The notes below the pieces were generated by a model. It made no database searches and was not told the DNA's origin. It saw nothing but the letters and a program-made list of their open reading frames with translations. Shown here piece after piece: positions 1-8,322 of a stretch of DNA of 32,592 nucleotides. Where the stretch lies: the NCBI GenBank assembly GCA_003564295.1, contig PXFI01000360.1, forward strand, positions 1 to 32,592, given 5' to 3'. Position numbers and translations under genes: made by a program. Numbering within the stretch: position 1 is the stretch's first letter; each line of letters opens with the position of its first letter. Origin of the DNA: Gemmatimonadota bacterium (GTDB taxonomy: Bacteria; Gemmatimonadota; Gemmatimonadetes; Longimicrobiales; Gaopeijiaceae).

Positions 1-2
1 AG

Positions 3-1043
3 CCCCGGGAGCACTTCGTCCTGGCTCTGCAGAGTCCCTCACTGAAGGGAGAGGAGCTGGCGGAGCTCATCGATCCCGACGTGACGGCCACCTGCGTGCA
101 GTGCCGGGCCTGCGAGGTGGCCTGTCCCACAGGTTGCCGCCCGGGCTGGAACGCCCTGGAGATCCGGGGGCGTCTCACGCTGGAGGGACTCTATCCTCCT
201 CGTGCGCTGCGGGACACGGCCATGAAGGCCCTCACCTCCTCCGGGAACATCTTCGGATCGGGCCCCCAGGAGCGGGCCAGCTTCGTCCAGGAGCACGGGT
301 TCCCCATCTACGACCCGAAGCGCCACGAGGTCCTGCTGATTCTGGGGTGCCAGGGGGGGAACAGCCCGGAGGTGCAACCGGTTGTGGTGGCCATGGCCCG
401 CCTCCTGGATGCCGCCGAGGTGGCGTGGGGGGTCCTGGAGGAGGAGCAGTGCTGGGGAGAGGGCTTGCTCCACGGGGGTGGCCTCATGGAGGATTGGCCC
501 TTGTGGGCCCAAGACCGCATCGAGTTTCTCACCACCGCCCTTGGAGGCGATCAGGGGAGGACCATCCTCACCATCTGCCCTCACTGCAGGGACACCATCC
601 GGACCCAGTACCAGGCGCACGGTGCGCGGTTCTCCGACGTCAGGCTCCATACCGTATACCTGGAGGGTCTGGTGAGGACCGGGAGGCTCGACCTGGAGGA
701 GCGGCCAATGGAGGCGGCCTTGCACACGCCGTGCAAGATCATCCACAACGACGAGCAGCATGGGATGATGAGGCTCCTGGCGGGCGTCGGGGTAAGCCTG
801 CGCCAGCCGGCCAGCAGCACCGCCGGGTTCCCAACGACGTGCTGTGGTGGTGGGGGTGGTGGCTTCCTCTGGGATTCCCCCGCCAAGGTCAACAGGAGAC
901 GCTGGGAGGAGATCAAGGCCACGGGCCGACGTGAGGTGGTGACGGGGTGTCCCGGATGCCATCGGATGCTGGGAGTGGTCCGGGAAGAGGACTTCACCAT
1001 CTCGGACGTGGCCACTGTCCTCGCGGATCGGCTGAAGGTGTGA
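3..1043 (+). CDS. Fe-S oxidoreductase with CCG cysteine-rich domains, C-terminal part
   Basis: The reading frame is open from base 3, so the gene starts left of the window; the GTG at 81 lies inside the conserved fold and is not a credible start. Visible residues 31-42 carry a ferredoxin-type motif CxxCxxCxxxCP, probably the second 4Fe-4S cluster, with the first lost off the edge. Two cysteine-rich (CCG) domains follow. The first is degenerate, with CWGEG where CCG is expected and then CPHC. The second is canonical, with CCGGGGGG followed by CPGC. This architecture is that of HdrD/GlpC/EtfD-like membrane-associated electron-transfer proteins, which pass electrons between a flavoprotein or heterodisulfide-like site and quinone. 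The CCGxGGG followed by a VNxRRxEE stretch resembles EtfD-like proteins most. The exact redox partner cannot be inferred because the upstream neighbours are missing. Confidence 0.85.
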   Translation, partial: PREHFVLALQSPSLKGEELAELIDPDVTATCVQCRACEVACPTGCRPGWNALEIRGRLTLEGLYPPRALRDTAMKALTSSGNIFGSGPQERASFVQEHGFPIYDPKRHEVLLILGCQGGNSPEVQPVVVAMARLLDAAEVAWGVLEEEQCWGEGLLHGGGLMEDWPLWAQDRIEFLTTALGGDQGRTILTICPHCRDTIRTQYQAHGARFSDVRLHTVYLEGLVRTGRLDLEERPMEAALHTPCKIIHNDEQHGMMRLLAGVGVSLRQPASSTAGFPTTCCGGGGGGFLWDSPAKVNRRRWEEIKATGRREVVTGCPGCHRMLGVVREEDFTISDVATVLADRLKV

Positions 1044-1064
1044 CGGAGGTTCGGCGGCTCCGGT

Positions 1065-1943
1065 TCAGGTGGGCTCGTCCACCGAGATCTCGACGCCGTT
1101 GGGCTTCTTGACCACGGTGGGCAGGAGGCGGGGGAGGTCTCGTCTTCCGAGATGCTCCAGGGCTTGACCCGTTTCCCGAAAGGCCTCCAGGTCCTCCAGG
1201 GTCTTGAGGGTGGGATACACCAAAGGAAGACGACCAGCGCGGTTCCGCTCCAGGGCTTCGGCCGGGGTCAGCCACAAGGCCTCCGCCACTTCCTGCCGGT
1301 GGGGCTCCACAGGGCAGCACTCGGGCACCTCCGCGGCAAAGAACCGGGTGTCGTAGCGCCGAGGCTCGGGTTCGGGCGTGACCCAGTGGCCTATGAGATG
1401 GAGAGCGCCGGCGTCCAGGTCCATATCCAACTCTTGAAGGACCTGGTGGAAGGTGAGCAGGCCACGGAGGAGGCGGGCTCGGGCCTTGCCTCCACGGCAG
1501 GTTCCGCCCACCGGGAACGTACGATAACTCCCGGGCGAGGCGGCCAGGAGGACGCCGGTCTCCTCGAAGGTCTCTCGCAGGGCCGCCGCCAAGCAGGCCC
1601 TGGGGGGGAGGGAGGCCTCCGAGTCCGCGGCCGGTTCACCGCTATCCGCACCGACGCGAGCCCGGTCCTCATGGGCCGAGAGCCCCGACAGACGCGAGAG
1701 CAGGTCAGGAAGAGCGTCCTCCCGATCCACCCCGCCTCCTGGAAACACATAGGCGCCGGGTATGAACTCCATTCGGTGGCTTCTCTTGAGCAGGAGCGTT
1801 TCGATTCCCCTGGGTCCGTCTCGCAACAGGGCCAAAGTGGCGGCGGGCCGGGGCACCACCGGCGGATCCGGCGGGCAGTCCAGCGTCCTACCGTAGTCTG
1901 GAGGAAGCTGGTGGAAAGGGAAGAGACGGACCGTCGGAACCAT
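1065..1943 (-). CDS. NUDIX hydrolase, NUDT19-like
   Basis: A 292-residue protein that should hydrolyse a nucleoside diphosphate linked to another moiety; NUDT19-type relatives cleave coenzyme A or acyl-CoA. Residues 62-72 read IPGAYVFPGGG, and residues 123-131 read RETFEETGV, the REUXEEXGU core of the Nudix box that binds Mg2+. About 45 residues of Ala/Glu/Asp-rich sequence separate the two, as in the longer NUDT19-like branch. An ATG at 1994 is possible but would lie inside the upstream gene. The ATG at 1943 overlaps the gamma-glutamyltransferase stop in a TGATG junction, which implies translational coupling and decides the start. It is the last gene of the minus-strand operon. The substrate is not visible from sequence. 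Confidence 0.85.
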   Translation of the reverse strand: MVPTVRLFPFHQLPPDYGRTLDCPPDPPVVPRPAATLALLRDGPRGIETLLLKRSHRMEFIPGAYVFPGGGVDREDALPDLLSRLSGLSAHEDRARVGADSGEPAADSEASLPPRACLAAALRETFEETGVLLAASPGSYRTFPVGGTCRGGKARARLLRGLLTFHQVLQELDMDLDAGALHLIGHWVTPEPEPRRYDTRFFAAEVPECCPVEPHRQEVAEALWLTPAEALERNRAGRLPLVYPTLKTLEDLEAFRETGQALEHLGRRDLPRLLPTVVKKPNGVEISVDEPT

Positions 1944-3622
1944 CAGTGCCCTGCGGCCATTCCGTCCTTCCGGGGATCCGAGGCTGCGGCCCATCCCCGG
2001 GGCAGGCGCAGAACCACCTGTGCCCCACCGAAGGTACCCTCCTCCGTGATCTCATGGCCAAGCGCGGCGAGGGCCAGGCGGACCTCAAGGGGAACGGGCG
2101 CCTCCAGAGCCACGCTGGTACCGGAGGTATGACGGAACCTGGGCGCGTCCACGGCCTTCTGGAGGTCCATGCCGAACACCAGGTGGTTCAGGAGGAACTG
2201 GACGTGGCCCTGGGGCTGCATGGACCCCCCCATGACCCCGAAAGCGAGGTGGGGTTCTCCTTCCCGGGTGACGAAACCGGGGATGAGGGTGTGGAAGGGG
2301 CGCTTACCGGGAGCGAGGCGATTGGGGTGTCCCTCCTGGAGGGTGAAGCCAGCTCCGCGATTCTGAAGAGCGAACCCAGTGCCCGGCACCACCACCCCGG
2401 ACCCGAAGTACTCGAAGACGCTGTTGATGAAGGAGACCATGTTCCCCTCACGGTCCCCCACCGCCACGTAGACCGTCTCGCCGGCCTCGAAGGGTTCCCC
2501 CGGATCCACCCGCTCCGCCGCCTTGTGGGGGTCCAGCAGGGCTCTGCGGCCGGCGATATAGTCGTCGGCCAGCATAGCCATGGGGTCCCCCTCCAGGTGG
2601 TCCCTGTCGGAGACGTGCCGGGCCAGGTCGGCGAAGGCCAGCTTCTTGGCCTCGATGAGGTGGTGGAGGTATTCCGTCGAGTTGTGTCCCATCCCCTCCA
2701 GGTCCAGGGGCTCCAGGATCCTGAGCATCTGGAGGGCCGCAAGGCCCTGTCCCGCTGGAGGAAGCTGCCAGACCCGATAGCCGCGGAACTGAACGGAAAT
2801 GGGCTCCACCCATTCGGGTTGATGGCTCCGGAGGTCCTCCAGCGTCAAGAAGCCACCCATCTCCTGGACGGTCTGCACGATCCTGGCTCCCAGAGAGCCG
2901 CCGTAGAGAACGGCGGGACCTTCCTGCCCGATGACGCGAAACGTCTCGGCCAAGTCGGGGTTCCGGAACCACTCGCCGGCCCGGGGGGCTCGCTCTCCGT
3001 CAAGGAGATAGGTGGCCCGTGCCCCAGGGTGTTCCCGGAGGATGGGGGTGGTTCCTTCCCACTGGGAGGCGATGATGGGGCTCAGGGGGAACCCCTCTTC
3101 GGCGAGACCCACCGCAGGGGCCAGGGCCTCCGCGAGGGACAGGCTGCCATAACGGTGCAGGAGGGCCGCCCAACCTGAGAGGGCGCCTGGCACGGTGACG
3201 GATCCTGCACCTCGGTAGGGCATCTCCCGGAGCCCCAGAGCCAGAAGGGTGTCGGGGGTGGCAAGAGACCCAGCCCGTCCGCTGGCGTCCAACCCTCCCA
3301 GGCGCCGGTCCCCGGCCGACCAGAAGAGGGCGAAGACGTCTCCCCCCAGGCCAGTCATGTGGGGCTCCACCACGTTCAGCACGGCGGCGGCGGTCACGGC
3401 CGCGTCGAAGGCGTTACCACCGTCCTGGAGGACCTTCAGGGCCGCAGCGGTGGCCAACGGTTGGCTTGTGGCCACCACTCCGTTTGGGGCGTACACGGTG
3501 GAACGGCCTGCCAGGGTGGAGGGGCGCGGCGTGTCGGTCATCTGAGCCTCGGCGGGGTCGGGAAGGAATGCGAGGAGGAGGCAGAATAGAATGCAGTGGG
3601 GGCCCGGCCGGTCTTTCCTCAT
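1943..3622 (-). CDS. gamma-glutamyltransferase family protein, YwrD-like
   Basis: A 559-residue Ntn-hydrolase precursor, expected to be exported and to self-cleave into large and small subunits; family members hydrolyse or transfer gamma-glutamyl groups (glutathione) or related amides. Residues 1-26 form a signal peptide with basic start, hydrophobic core and an AEA cleavage site. The nucleophile is Thr383 in ETVYVAVGDREGN. Classical enzymes read TTHxSVVD here; TVY followed by the GSGVVVPGTG and LQNRGAGF blocks is the pattern of the YwrD/HpxW branch, so glutathione need not be the substrate. An ATG at 3691 is upstream in frame but overlaps the preceding gene and would bury the signal peptide, so the ATG at 3622, four bases after the previous stop, is chosen. 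It sits between an MBL-fold hydrolase and a NUDIX hydrolase in one operon. Confidence 0.9.
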   Translation of the reverse strand: MRKDRPGPHCILFCLLLAFLPDPAEAQMTDTPRPSTLAGRSTVYAPNGVVATSQPLATAAALKVLQDGGNAFDAAVTAAAVLNVVEPHMTGLGGDVFALFWSAGDRRLGGLDASGRAGSLATPDTLLALGLREMPYRGAGSVTVPGALSGWAALLHRYGSLSLAEALAPAVGLAEEGFPLSPIIASQWEGTTPILREHPGARATYLLDGERAPRAGEWFRNPDLAETFRVIGQEGPAVLYGGSLGARIVQTVQEMGGFLTLEDLRSHQPEWVEPISVQFRGYRVWQLPPAGQGLAALQMLRILEPLDLEGMGHNSTEYLHHLIEAKKLAFADLARHVSDRDHLEGDPMAMLADDYIAGRRALLDPHKAAERVDPGEPFEAGETVYVAVGDREGNMVSFINSVFEYFGSGVVVPGTGFALQNRGAGFTLQEGHPNRLAPGKRPFHTLIPGFVTREGEPHLAFGVMGGSMQPQGHVQFLLNHLVFGMDLQKAVDAPRFRHTSGTSVALEAPVPLEVRLALAALGHEITEEGTFGGAQVVLRLPRGWAAASDPRKDGMAAGH

Positions 3623-3626
3623 TCGC

Positions 3627-4250
3627 TCATATCTCGCGATCCAGGATTCTGACCTCGCCCGAAAAGATCTCCTCTGCTTCCAGCAGTTCATCGGGGCTCA
3701 CTCCCTGGTCTCCCCAGTGCACGGGCACGAGCACCGACGCGCAACATGCCCTGGCGGCCTTGAGGGCCTCCCGGAATTCCATGGTGTAGTCTGAGGCACA
3801 CGGCACGAATGCCACGTGGCACCGGATGCCGCGCATGGAGTCCAGGAAGTCGGTGTGGCCGGCGTGGTAGTAGGTGACACCCGCCACGGAGAAGACGTAT
3901 CCGAGCCATCCCGAGTCCGGGGGGTGGAACCGGCGCTTCTGGTTGTGGGCCGGAACAGCCAGGATGTCGATGCGGTCCGTCTGGATGAGATCCCCGGGGC
4001 GGAGGAAGTGGTCTACGTCACTCAGTTGCCTTCGCATGGTGCTTGGGGCGAGGAGCACCGTATTCGGGCCTCGGATCCTGGCTATGTCCTCCTCGGAGAA
4101 GTTGTCGAAGTGGGGGTGTGTGAGGAGAATGTAGTCGGCGTGGCCTTCTCCCTTCACCCCCCAGGGGTCCACGTGCACCTCCACGCCACCCCTACGGACC
4201 CGGATTGACGAGTGTCGGAACCAGGTGACTCCGTCCAGAAAGTCCGTCAT
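3627..4250 (-). CDS. MBL-fold metal-dependent hydrolase, UlaG-like
   Basis: A 207-residue cytoplasmic protein of the metallo-beta-lactamase superfamily. The metal-binding motif is seen as THPHFDNFS near residues 44-52, with further candidate ligands in HAGHTD near residue 130 and PVHWGD near residue 179. Its short length and the layout of these blocks match the UlaG/YtkL-like family of metal-dependent hydrolases, whose best known member opens L-ascorbate 6-phosphate lactone; no ascorbate genes are nearby, so the substrate is unknown. A GGAG sits about eight bases before the ATG. It is the first gene of the operon with gamma-glutamyltransferase (4-base gap) and NUDIX hydrolase. Confidence 0.85.
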   Translation of the reverse strand: MTDFLDGVTWFRHSSIRVRRGGVEVHVDPWGVKGEGHADYILLTHPHFDNFSEEDIARIRGPNTVLLAPSTMRRQLSDVDHFLRPGDLIQTDRIDILAVPAHNQKRRFHPPDSGWLGYVFSVAGVTYYHAGHTDFLDSMRGIRCHVAFVPCASDYTMEFREALKAARACCASVLVPVHWGDQGVSPDELLEAEEIFSGEVRILDREI

Positions 4251-4560
4251 GGCCGCTCCGTTGAAATAGAGGGACGAGGCTCCTGGTGAAGGTACCGTCT
4301 GCCGGGGCGTGGAAAAAGGCTTTGCCGCGGGCGGGCCCTGAGTCCCCCCTTAAGGGCGGGGAAAGGTCAACCGGCAGGGCCTGCTCACGCCAGATTGGCA
4401 GGTGTTCTGCTGTTTCGGCACGAAGCCATCCCGTTTCCTCTGGCAAGATTCCTGCGTTGGTGAAATAATCCCTGGTCTCCGATGGCTTGAACCCCGGCCG
4501 GCGTAAGAGGGATACACGAGGAAGATGACTGCCACGACCAAGAGCGACGAGCGAGGACCC
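4251..4560. promoter_or_regulatory. divergent intergenic region upstream of lon and the MBL-GGT-NUDIX operon
   Basis: These 310 bases hold no credible gene; the short open frames crossing it have no coding character. It must contain promoters for both directions. I see no convincing sigma-70 hexamer pair for lon. It contains two sigma-54-like elements (listed separately) and a GC-rich inverted sequence around 4345-4362 (CCCCCCTT next to AAGGGCGGGG) that could be an operator or the base of a leader hairpin. No CIRCE element, and no convincing sigma-32 promoter, was found although lon is usually a heat-shock gene. Confidence 0.5.
4395..4456 (+). promoter_or_regulatory. two tandem sigma-54-like (-24/-12) elements upstream of lon
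   Basis: TGGCAGG-N4-CTGC at 4396-4410 and TGGCAAG-N4-CTGC at 4441-4455 both keep the invariant GG and GC dinucleotides of the sigma-54 consensus (TGGCACG-N4-TTGC) with ten bases between them. They are 45 bases apart and on the lon strand. Transcription from the proximal one would start near 4467, about 95 bases before the chosen lon start. The spacing match is seen directly; function is inference. They could instead be a repeated binding site for another regulator. Confidence 0.35.
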
Positions 4561-7134
4561 ATGAGTGAGCGATATTCACTTCCAGTTCTTCCACTTCGGG
4601 ACACGGTGGTATACCCCGGCGTGGCCGTTCCCATCTCAGCGGGCCGGCCCGGAACGGTGGAAGCGGTGCAGGATGCCCTGGAAGGCGACCGGCGTCTCTT
4701 CGCCGTGGCCCAGCGCGAGAACGTGGACGATCCCCACCCCGAGCTTCTCTACAATGTAGGAACGGTGGTCCGGATCATCCAAACCCATCGGGTCCGGGGC
4801 GGAATCCAGCTCCTGGTGCAAGGTGAGGGGCGGGCCCAGGCCCTCTCCTACTTCAGGGAGGGGGAAGCCATGCTCAGGACCAACCTCATCAACATGGCCA
4901 GGCAGAATCCCGCCAACCCGGGAGATCCGGCCTTTCAGGCCCTGGACTCTGAGCTCCGGGAGCGAGCCGCCGAGCTGGGCACCCGGAGAGGGGTCCCGGC
5001 GGAGGCTCTCAACCAGCTCATTCATGGGGTGGAAGACCCGGGGGCCTTCGCCGACCTGGTGGCTTTCTACCTGGAGCTCCAGACCGATGCCAAGCAGCGC
5101 CTTCTGGAGATTCTGGGGGATGAGGAGAGGATGCGGGCTTGCCTGGTGGCTGTGGAGCGGGAGCTGGCCAGGATCGAGGCCCAGGAGGAGATCCAGGCGA
5201 AGGTGCAGGAGGAGCTGGGGGAGCGGCAGCGGGAGATGCTTCTCAGAGAGCAGATGAAGCAGATCCAGAAGGAGCTGGGAGACGAGGACGAGCGGAACGA
5301 CGTGGAAGAGCTCCGGCAGCGGGTGGCGGCCCTGGAGCTGGATGAGGGGGCCCGCTCGGAGGTGGAGCGGGAGCTGAGACGCCTTGAGCGCACCAGCCCC
5401 CAGTCCGCTGAGTACCAGGTCATCCGGACCTTCCTGGAATGGGTGACGGAGCTTCCTTGGGGGGACCGTACCGACGACAAACTGGACCTGAAGATGGCGG
5501 CGGAGATCCTGGAGGAGGATCACTACGGGCTGGAGGACGTGAAGGATCGGGTCCTGGAATTCCTGGCGGTGCGCAAGCTCCAGATGGAGAGGTACGAAGC
5601 CGACGAAGAAAAGGAGAAGGAGGAGGGCGCTGCGGACGACCCAGCGAATGTCGGAGACGAGGAGGGGACTCAGGCCGGGGAGGAAGCACCCTCGGAGAGC
5701 AGCGTCCCAGCGCCGACCGGTACCCGGCACGACGACGAGGGCGTGGGCCGGGGCCCCATCCTGCTATTCAGCGGTCCTCCCGGAACCGGAAAGACCTCCA
5801 TCGCTCAGTCCATCGCCCGCTCCCTTGGACGAAAGTACGTCCGGATCTCCCTGGGTGGCGCCCGGGATGAAGCGGACATTCGGGGACATCGCCGCACCTA
5901 CGTGGGGGCCATGCCCGGGCGGATCATCCAGGGGATGCGCCAGGTGAAGAGCAAGAACCCGGTCTTCCTCCTGGACGAGGTGGACAAGCTGGGGGTCTCC
6001 TTTCAGGGAGACCCCAGCGCCGCTCTCCTGGAGGTCCTGGATCCGGCTCAGAACTCCACCTTCACGGACCACTACCTGGGCATCCCCTTCGATCTCTCGG
6101 AGGTGTTGTTCATCACCACGGCCAACTACGTGGACCGGATTCCGCCGCCCCTCCTGGACCGCATGGAGCTGGTGGAGTTCGTCGGGTACACGGAAAAGGA
6201 GAAGCTTGAGATCGCCAAGCGGTACCTTCTGCCGCGCCAGGAGAGGGAGGCGGGACTCCGGAGGGAGGAGCTGGTGATGGATGACGAGTCTCTCCTGTCG
6301 GTGATCCAGAAGTACACTCGGGAGGCGGGTGTCCGGCAGCTGGAGAGGGAGTTGGGCAAGCTCTCCAGGAAGGTGGCCCGCAAGATCGCCGCTGATGAGG
6401 TTGCGACAGTGACGGCCAATGAGGAGGTGGTGAGGGACCTCCTGGGCCGGCCCCGGGTCCATCCGGAGAGGATGGCCCCCACGGATGCGGTGGGGGTGGC
6501 CACCGGGATGTTCTATACCCCCATGGGAGGGGACATCATGTTCGTGGAGGCTTCGATCATGCGGGGGAAGGGCGGCCTGGTCCTCACCGGCCAGCTGGGC
6601 GACGTCATGAAGGAGTCGGGCCGGGCGGCCCTTAGCTATGCCAAGGCCCAGCACGAGCACCTGGGGATTCCCGGTGACCTCCTGGAGGACCGGGAGGTAC
6701 ACATCCACGTTCCTGCGGGTGCCGTCCCGAAGGACGGGCCCTCGGCGGGCATCACCATGGCCGCCGCCCTGGTGTCGGCCCTCTCCGGCCGGAAGGTGCG
6801 GCGGGATGTGGCCATGACGGGAGAGCTAACCCTCAGCGGGCGCGTGCTTCCCATCGGTGGGCTGAAGGAGAAGATTCTCGGGGCCATCCGGGCCGGGATC
6901 ACCGAGATCATCCTGCCGAAGGAAAACGAGGCCGACCTGGAGGACATCCCGGAAGAGGTGGCAAGCTCCCTGACCTTCCACAGCGTAGAGGACCTGGATT
7001 CCGTGATCCGCATCGCCCTTCTGGAGGAGAAGAAGGAGGGTCCTGGACGCTCCGCTCCCGAGAGCAAGGGGACCCATTCTCCCTCGAGATCGAGAAGGAA
7101 GAAGAAGGACTCGGAGGTCACCGCCCAGACCTGA
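4561..7134 (+). CDS. lon: ATP-dependent protease La (Lon)
   Basis: A cytoplasmic AAA+ serine protease that degrades misfolded and regulatory proteins. In order: N-terminal substrate-binding domain opening with LPVLPLRDTVVYPG, a long coiled-coil-rich middle, the AAA+ module with Walker A GPPGTGKTS and Walker B LLDEVDK, and the C-terminal protease domain. The catalytic dyad is Ser728 in PKDGPSAG and Lys771 in GGLKEK. At 857 residues it is longer than many family members (about 780-810) because of an acidic, low-complexity insert of roughly 50 residues (about 345-395) directly before Walker A, plus a short basic tail. An ATG at 4525 is also in frame with a close GAGGA; the ATG at 4561, preceded by GAGG, starts a few residues before the conserved LPVLPLRD and is preferred. 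The gene stands alone. Confidence 0.95.
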   Translation: MSERYSLPVLPLRDTVVYPGVAVPISAGRPGTVEAVQDALEGDRRLFAVAQRENVDDPHPELLYNVGTVVRIIQTHRVRGGIQLLVQGEGRAQALSYFREGEAMLRTNLINMARQNPANPGDPAFQALDSELRERAAELGTRRGVPAEALNQLIHGVEDPGAFADLVAFYLELQTDAKQRLLEILGDEERMRACLVAVERELARIEAQEEIQAKVQEELGERQREMLLREQMKQIQKELGDEDERNDVEELRQRVAALELDEGARSEVERELRRLERTSPQSAEYQVIRTFLEWVTELPWGDRTDDKLDLKMAAEILEEDHYGLEDVKDRVLEFLAVRKLQMERYEADEEKEKEEGAADDPANVGDEEGTQAGEEAPSESSVPAPTGTRHDDEGVGRGPILLFSGPPGTGKTSIAQSIARSLGRKYVRISLGGARDEADIRGHRRTYVGAMPGRIIQGMRQVKSKNPVFLLDEVDKLGVSFQGDPSAALLEVLDPAQNSTFTDHYLGIPFDLSEVLFITTANYVDRIPPPLLDRMELVEFVGYTEKEKLEIAKRYLLPRQEREAGLRREELVMDDESLLSVIQKYTREAGVRQLERELGKLSRKVARKIAADEVATVTANEEVVRDLLGRPRVHPERMAPTDAVGVATGMFYTPMGGDIMFVEASIMRGKGGLVLTGQLGDVMKESGRAALSYAKAQHEHLGIPGDLLEDREVHIHVPAGAVPKDGPSAGITMAAALVSALSGRKVRRDVAMTGELTLSGRVLPIGGLKEKILGAIRAGITEIILPKENEADLEDIPEEVASSLTFHSVEDLDSVIRIALLEEKKEGPGRSAPESKGTHSPSRSRRKKKDSEVTAQT

Positions 7135-7208
7135 TGGCACTACGGTCCCGGGCGATGACTCACATCCATCCCCAACTCACATTTTTCCCCAACCCAGGCC
7201 GAAAAGGA

Positions 7209-8270
7209 TCAGAACACCCGGATCCGGCCCGGTGGGCCCTCCACCACCTCACCGATGACCGCTGCTACCTCGGACCTCCCGGCCAGCCGCTGCAGGAGAT
7301 CCGGGAGGACCTCCCCCGGCACGGACATGAGGAGGCCGCCGGAGGTCTGGGCATCCGCAAGGAGGGTGCGGCGGGCCTCCGGCAGCTCCTCCGTGAAGAG
7401 CACATCTTCCCGTAAGTCAGCCAGGTTCCGCAGGGTGCCGCCGGGGAAGCGAGCGGTGGCGGCCAGCTCCAGCGCTCCGGGGAGAAGGGGCACGGCCGCT
7501 GCCTCCAGTCTTGCGGCGACTCCCGATGCCCTGAGCATCTGACGGAGATGGCCCAGCAGGCCGAACCCGGTCACGTCGGTGGCGGCTCGGATCCCCATCT
7601 CCCTCATGGCCTGGGCGGCCTCCCGGTTCAGGGCCGCCATGGAGCGGGTGGCCGAGTCCACCACCCCCTTCTCCGCCGTTCCTGCCTTTATGGCCGTTGC
7701 AATGATGCCGGTGCCGATGGCCTTTGTGAGGACGAGGCGATGGCCGGGCCTGGCGGCGGAATTGGTGGTCATCTCCCTGGGGTCCACCTCCCCGATGGCC
7801 ACGAGGCCGTATTTGGGTTCGGCGTCGTCGATGGAGTGGCCACCCAGGATGGAGATCCCCGCTTCACGGGCCTTCTCGGCTCCCCCCCGGACGATCTGCT
7901 CCAGGGTCCCCTCCTCAAGTTTCGCCCGGGGAAAGGCAAGTAGATTGAGGGCGAAGAGAGGACGGGCCCCCATGGCGTAGATGTCGGACAAGGCGTTGGC
8001 CACCGCGATCTGGCCGTACTGGTAGGGGTCGTCCACGATGGGCGTGAAGAAATCCGTGGTCACCACCAGGGCCCGGTTCGTCTCCAGGAGATACACGGCG
8101 GCGTCGTCGCCGGTGGAGGCGTCCACCAGGACGTTGGGGTCTTCGGCGGGAAACACGTGACGCAGCACCTGCGCCAGCTCGGCCATGCCGAGCTTGCAGG
8201 CTCAGCCCGCCCCGTGGGAGAGTTGTGTCAGCCGAAGCCTGGGGCGTTGGTCTCTGGGTTCTTCGCTCAT
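7209..8270 (-). CDS. selD: selenide, water dikinase SelD, selenocysteine-containing
   Basis: SelD makes selenophosphate from selenide and ATP, the selenium donor for selenocysteine and for 2-selenouridine in tRNA. Read from the ATG at 8270, the frame gives LRLTQLSHGAG, then an in-frame TGA at 8204-8202, then ACKLG and the rest of the ATP-binding enzyme. In E. coli the matching stretch is LTQYSHGAGCGCK, with catalytic Cys17 and Lys20; the TGA falls exactly at that Cys and the Lys is kept (Sec23 and Lys26 here). Selenocysteine at this position is well known in other SelD proteins. Read through, the protein has 353 residues, close to the family's normal length. Starting at the next ATG (8186) would remove the catalytic residue and about 28 residues. 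A hairpin right after the TGA fits a bacterial SECIS. Host SelA, SelB and tRNA-Sec must lie elsewhere. Confidence 0.93.
8168..8204 (-). promoter_or_regulatory. SECIS-like hairpin after the selD UGA codon
   Basis: On the minus strand the UGA (8204-8202) is followed by an outer stem CCTGC (8200-8196) with GCAGG (8172-8168) and a perfect six-pair inner stem CTCGGC (8192-8187) with GCCGAG (8183-8178), capped by ATG. Bacterial SECIS elements lie within the coding sequence just downstream of UGA and bind SelB. The apical loop starts 15 bases after the UGA, at the short edge of what is usual. The ATG in the loop is the codon that a naive annotation would take as the gene start. Confidence 0.6.
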
Positions 8271-8322
8271 GGTCCGTGGGTGTGAACAGGGAAACACAGG
8301 GGCATATCAGGGTATTTCAACA

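Noticed and set aside
39-962. Open frame of 307 codons on the minus strand
   Set aside because: Antisense of the Fe-S oxidoreductase, which has clear cysteine motifs on the plus strand.
8184-8204. selD as a gene lacking its N-terminus or disrupted by a nonsense mutation
   Set aside because: The stop is TGA exactly at the catalytic residue, the flanking residues are conserved on both sides, an ATG lies at the expected distance and a hairpin follows; selenocysteine explains all of these better than a mutation.
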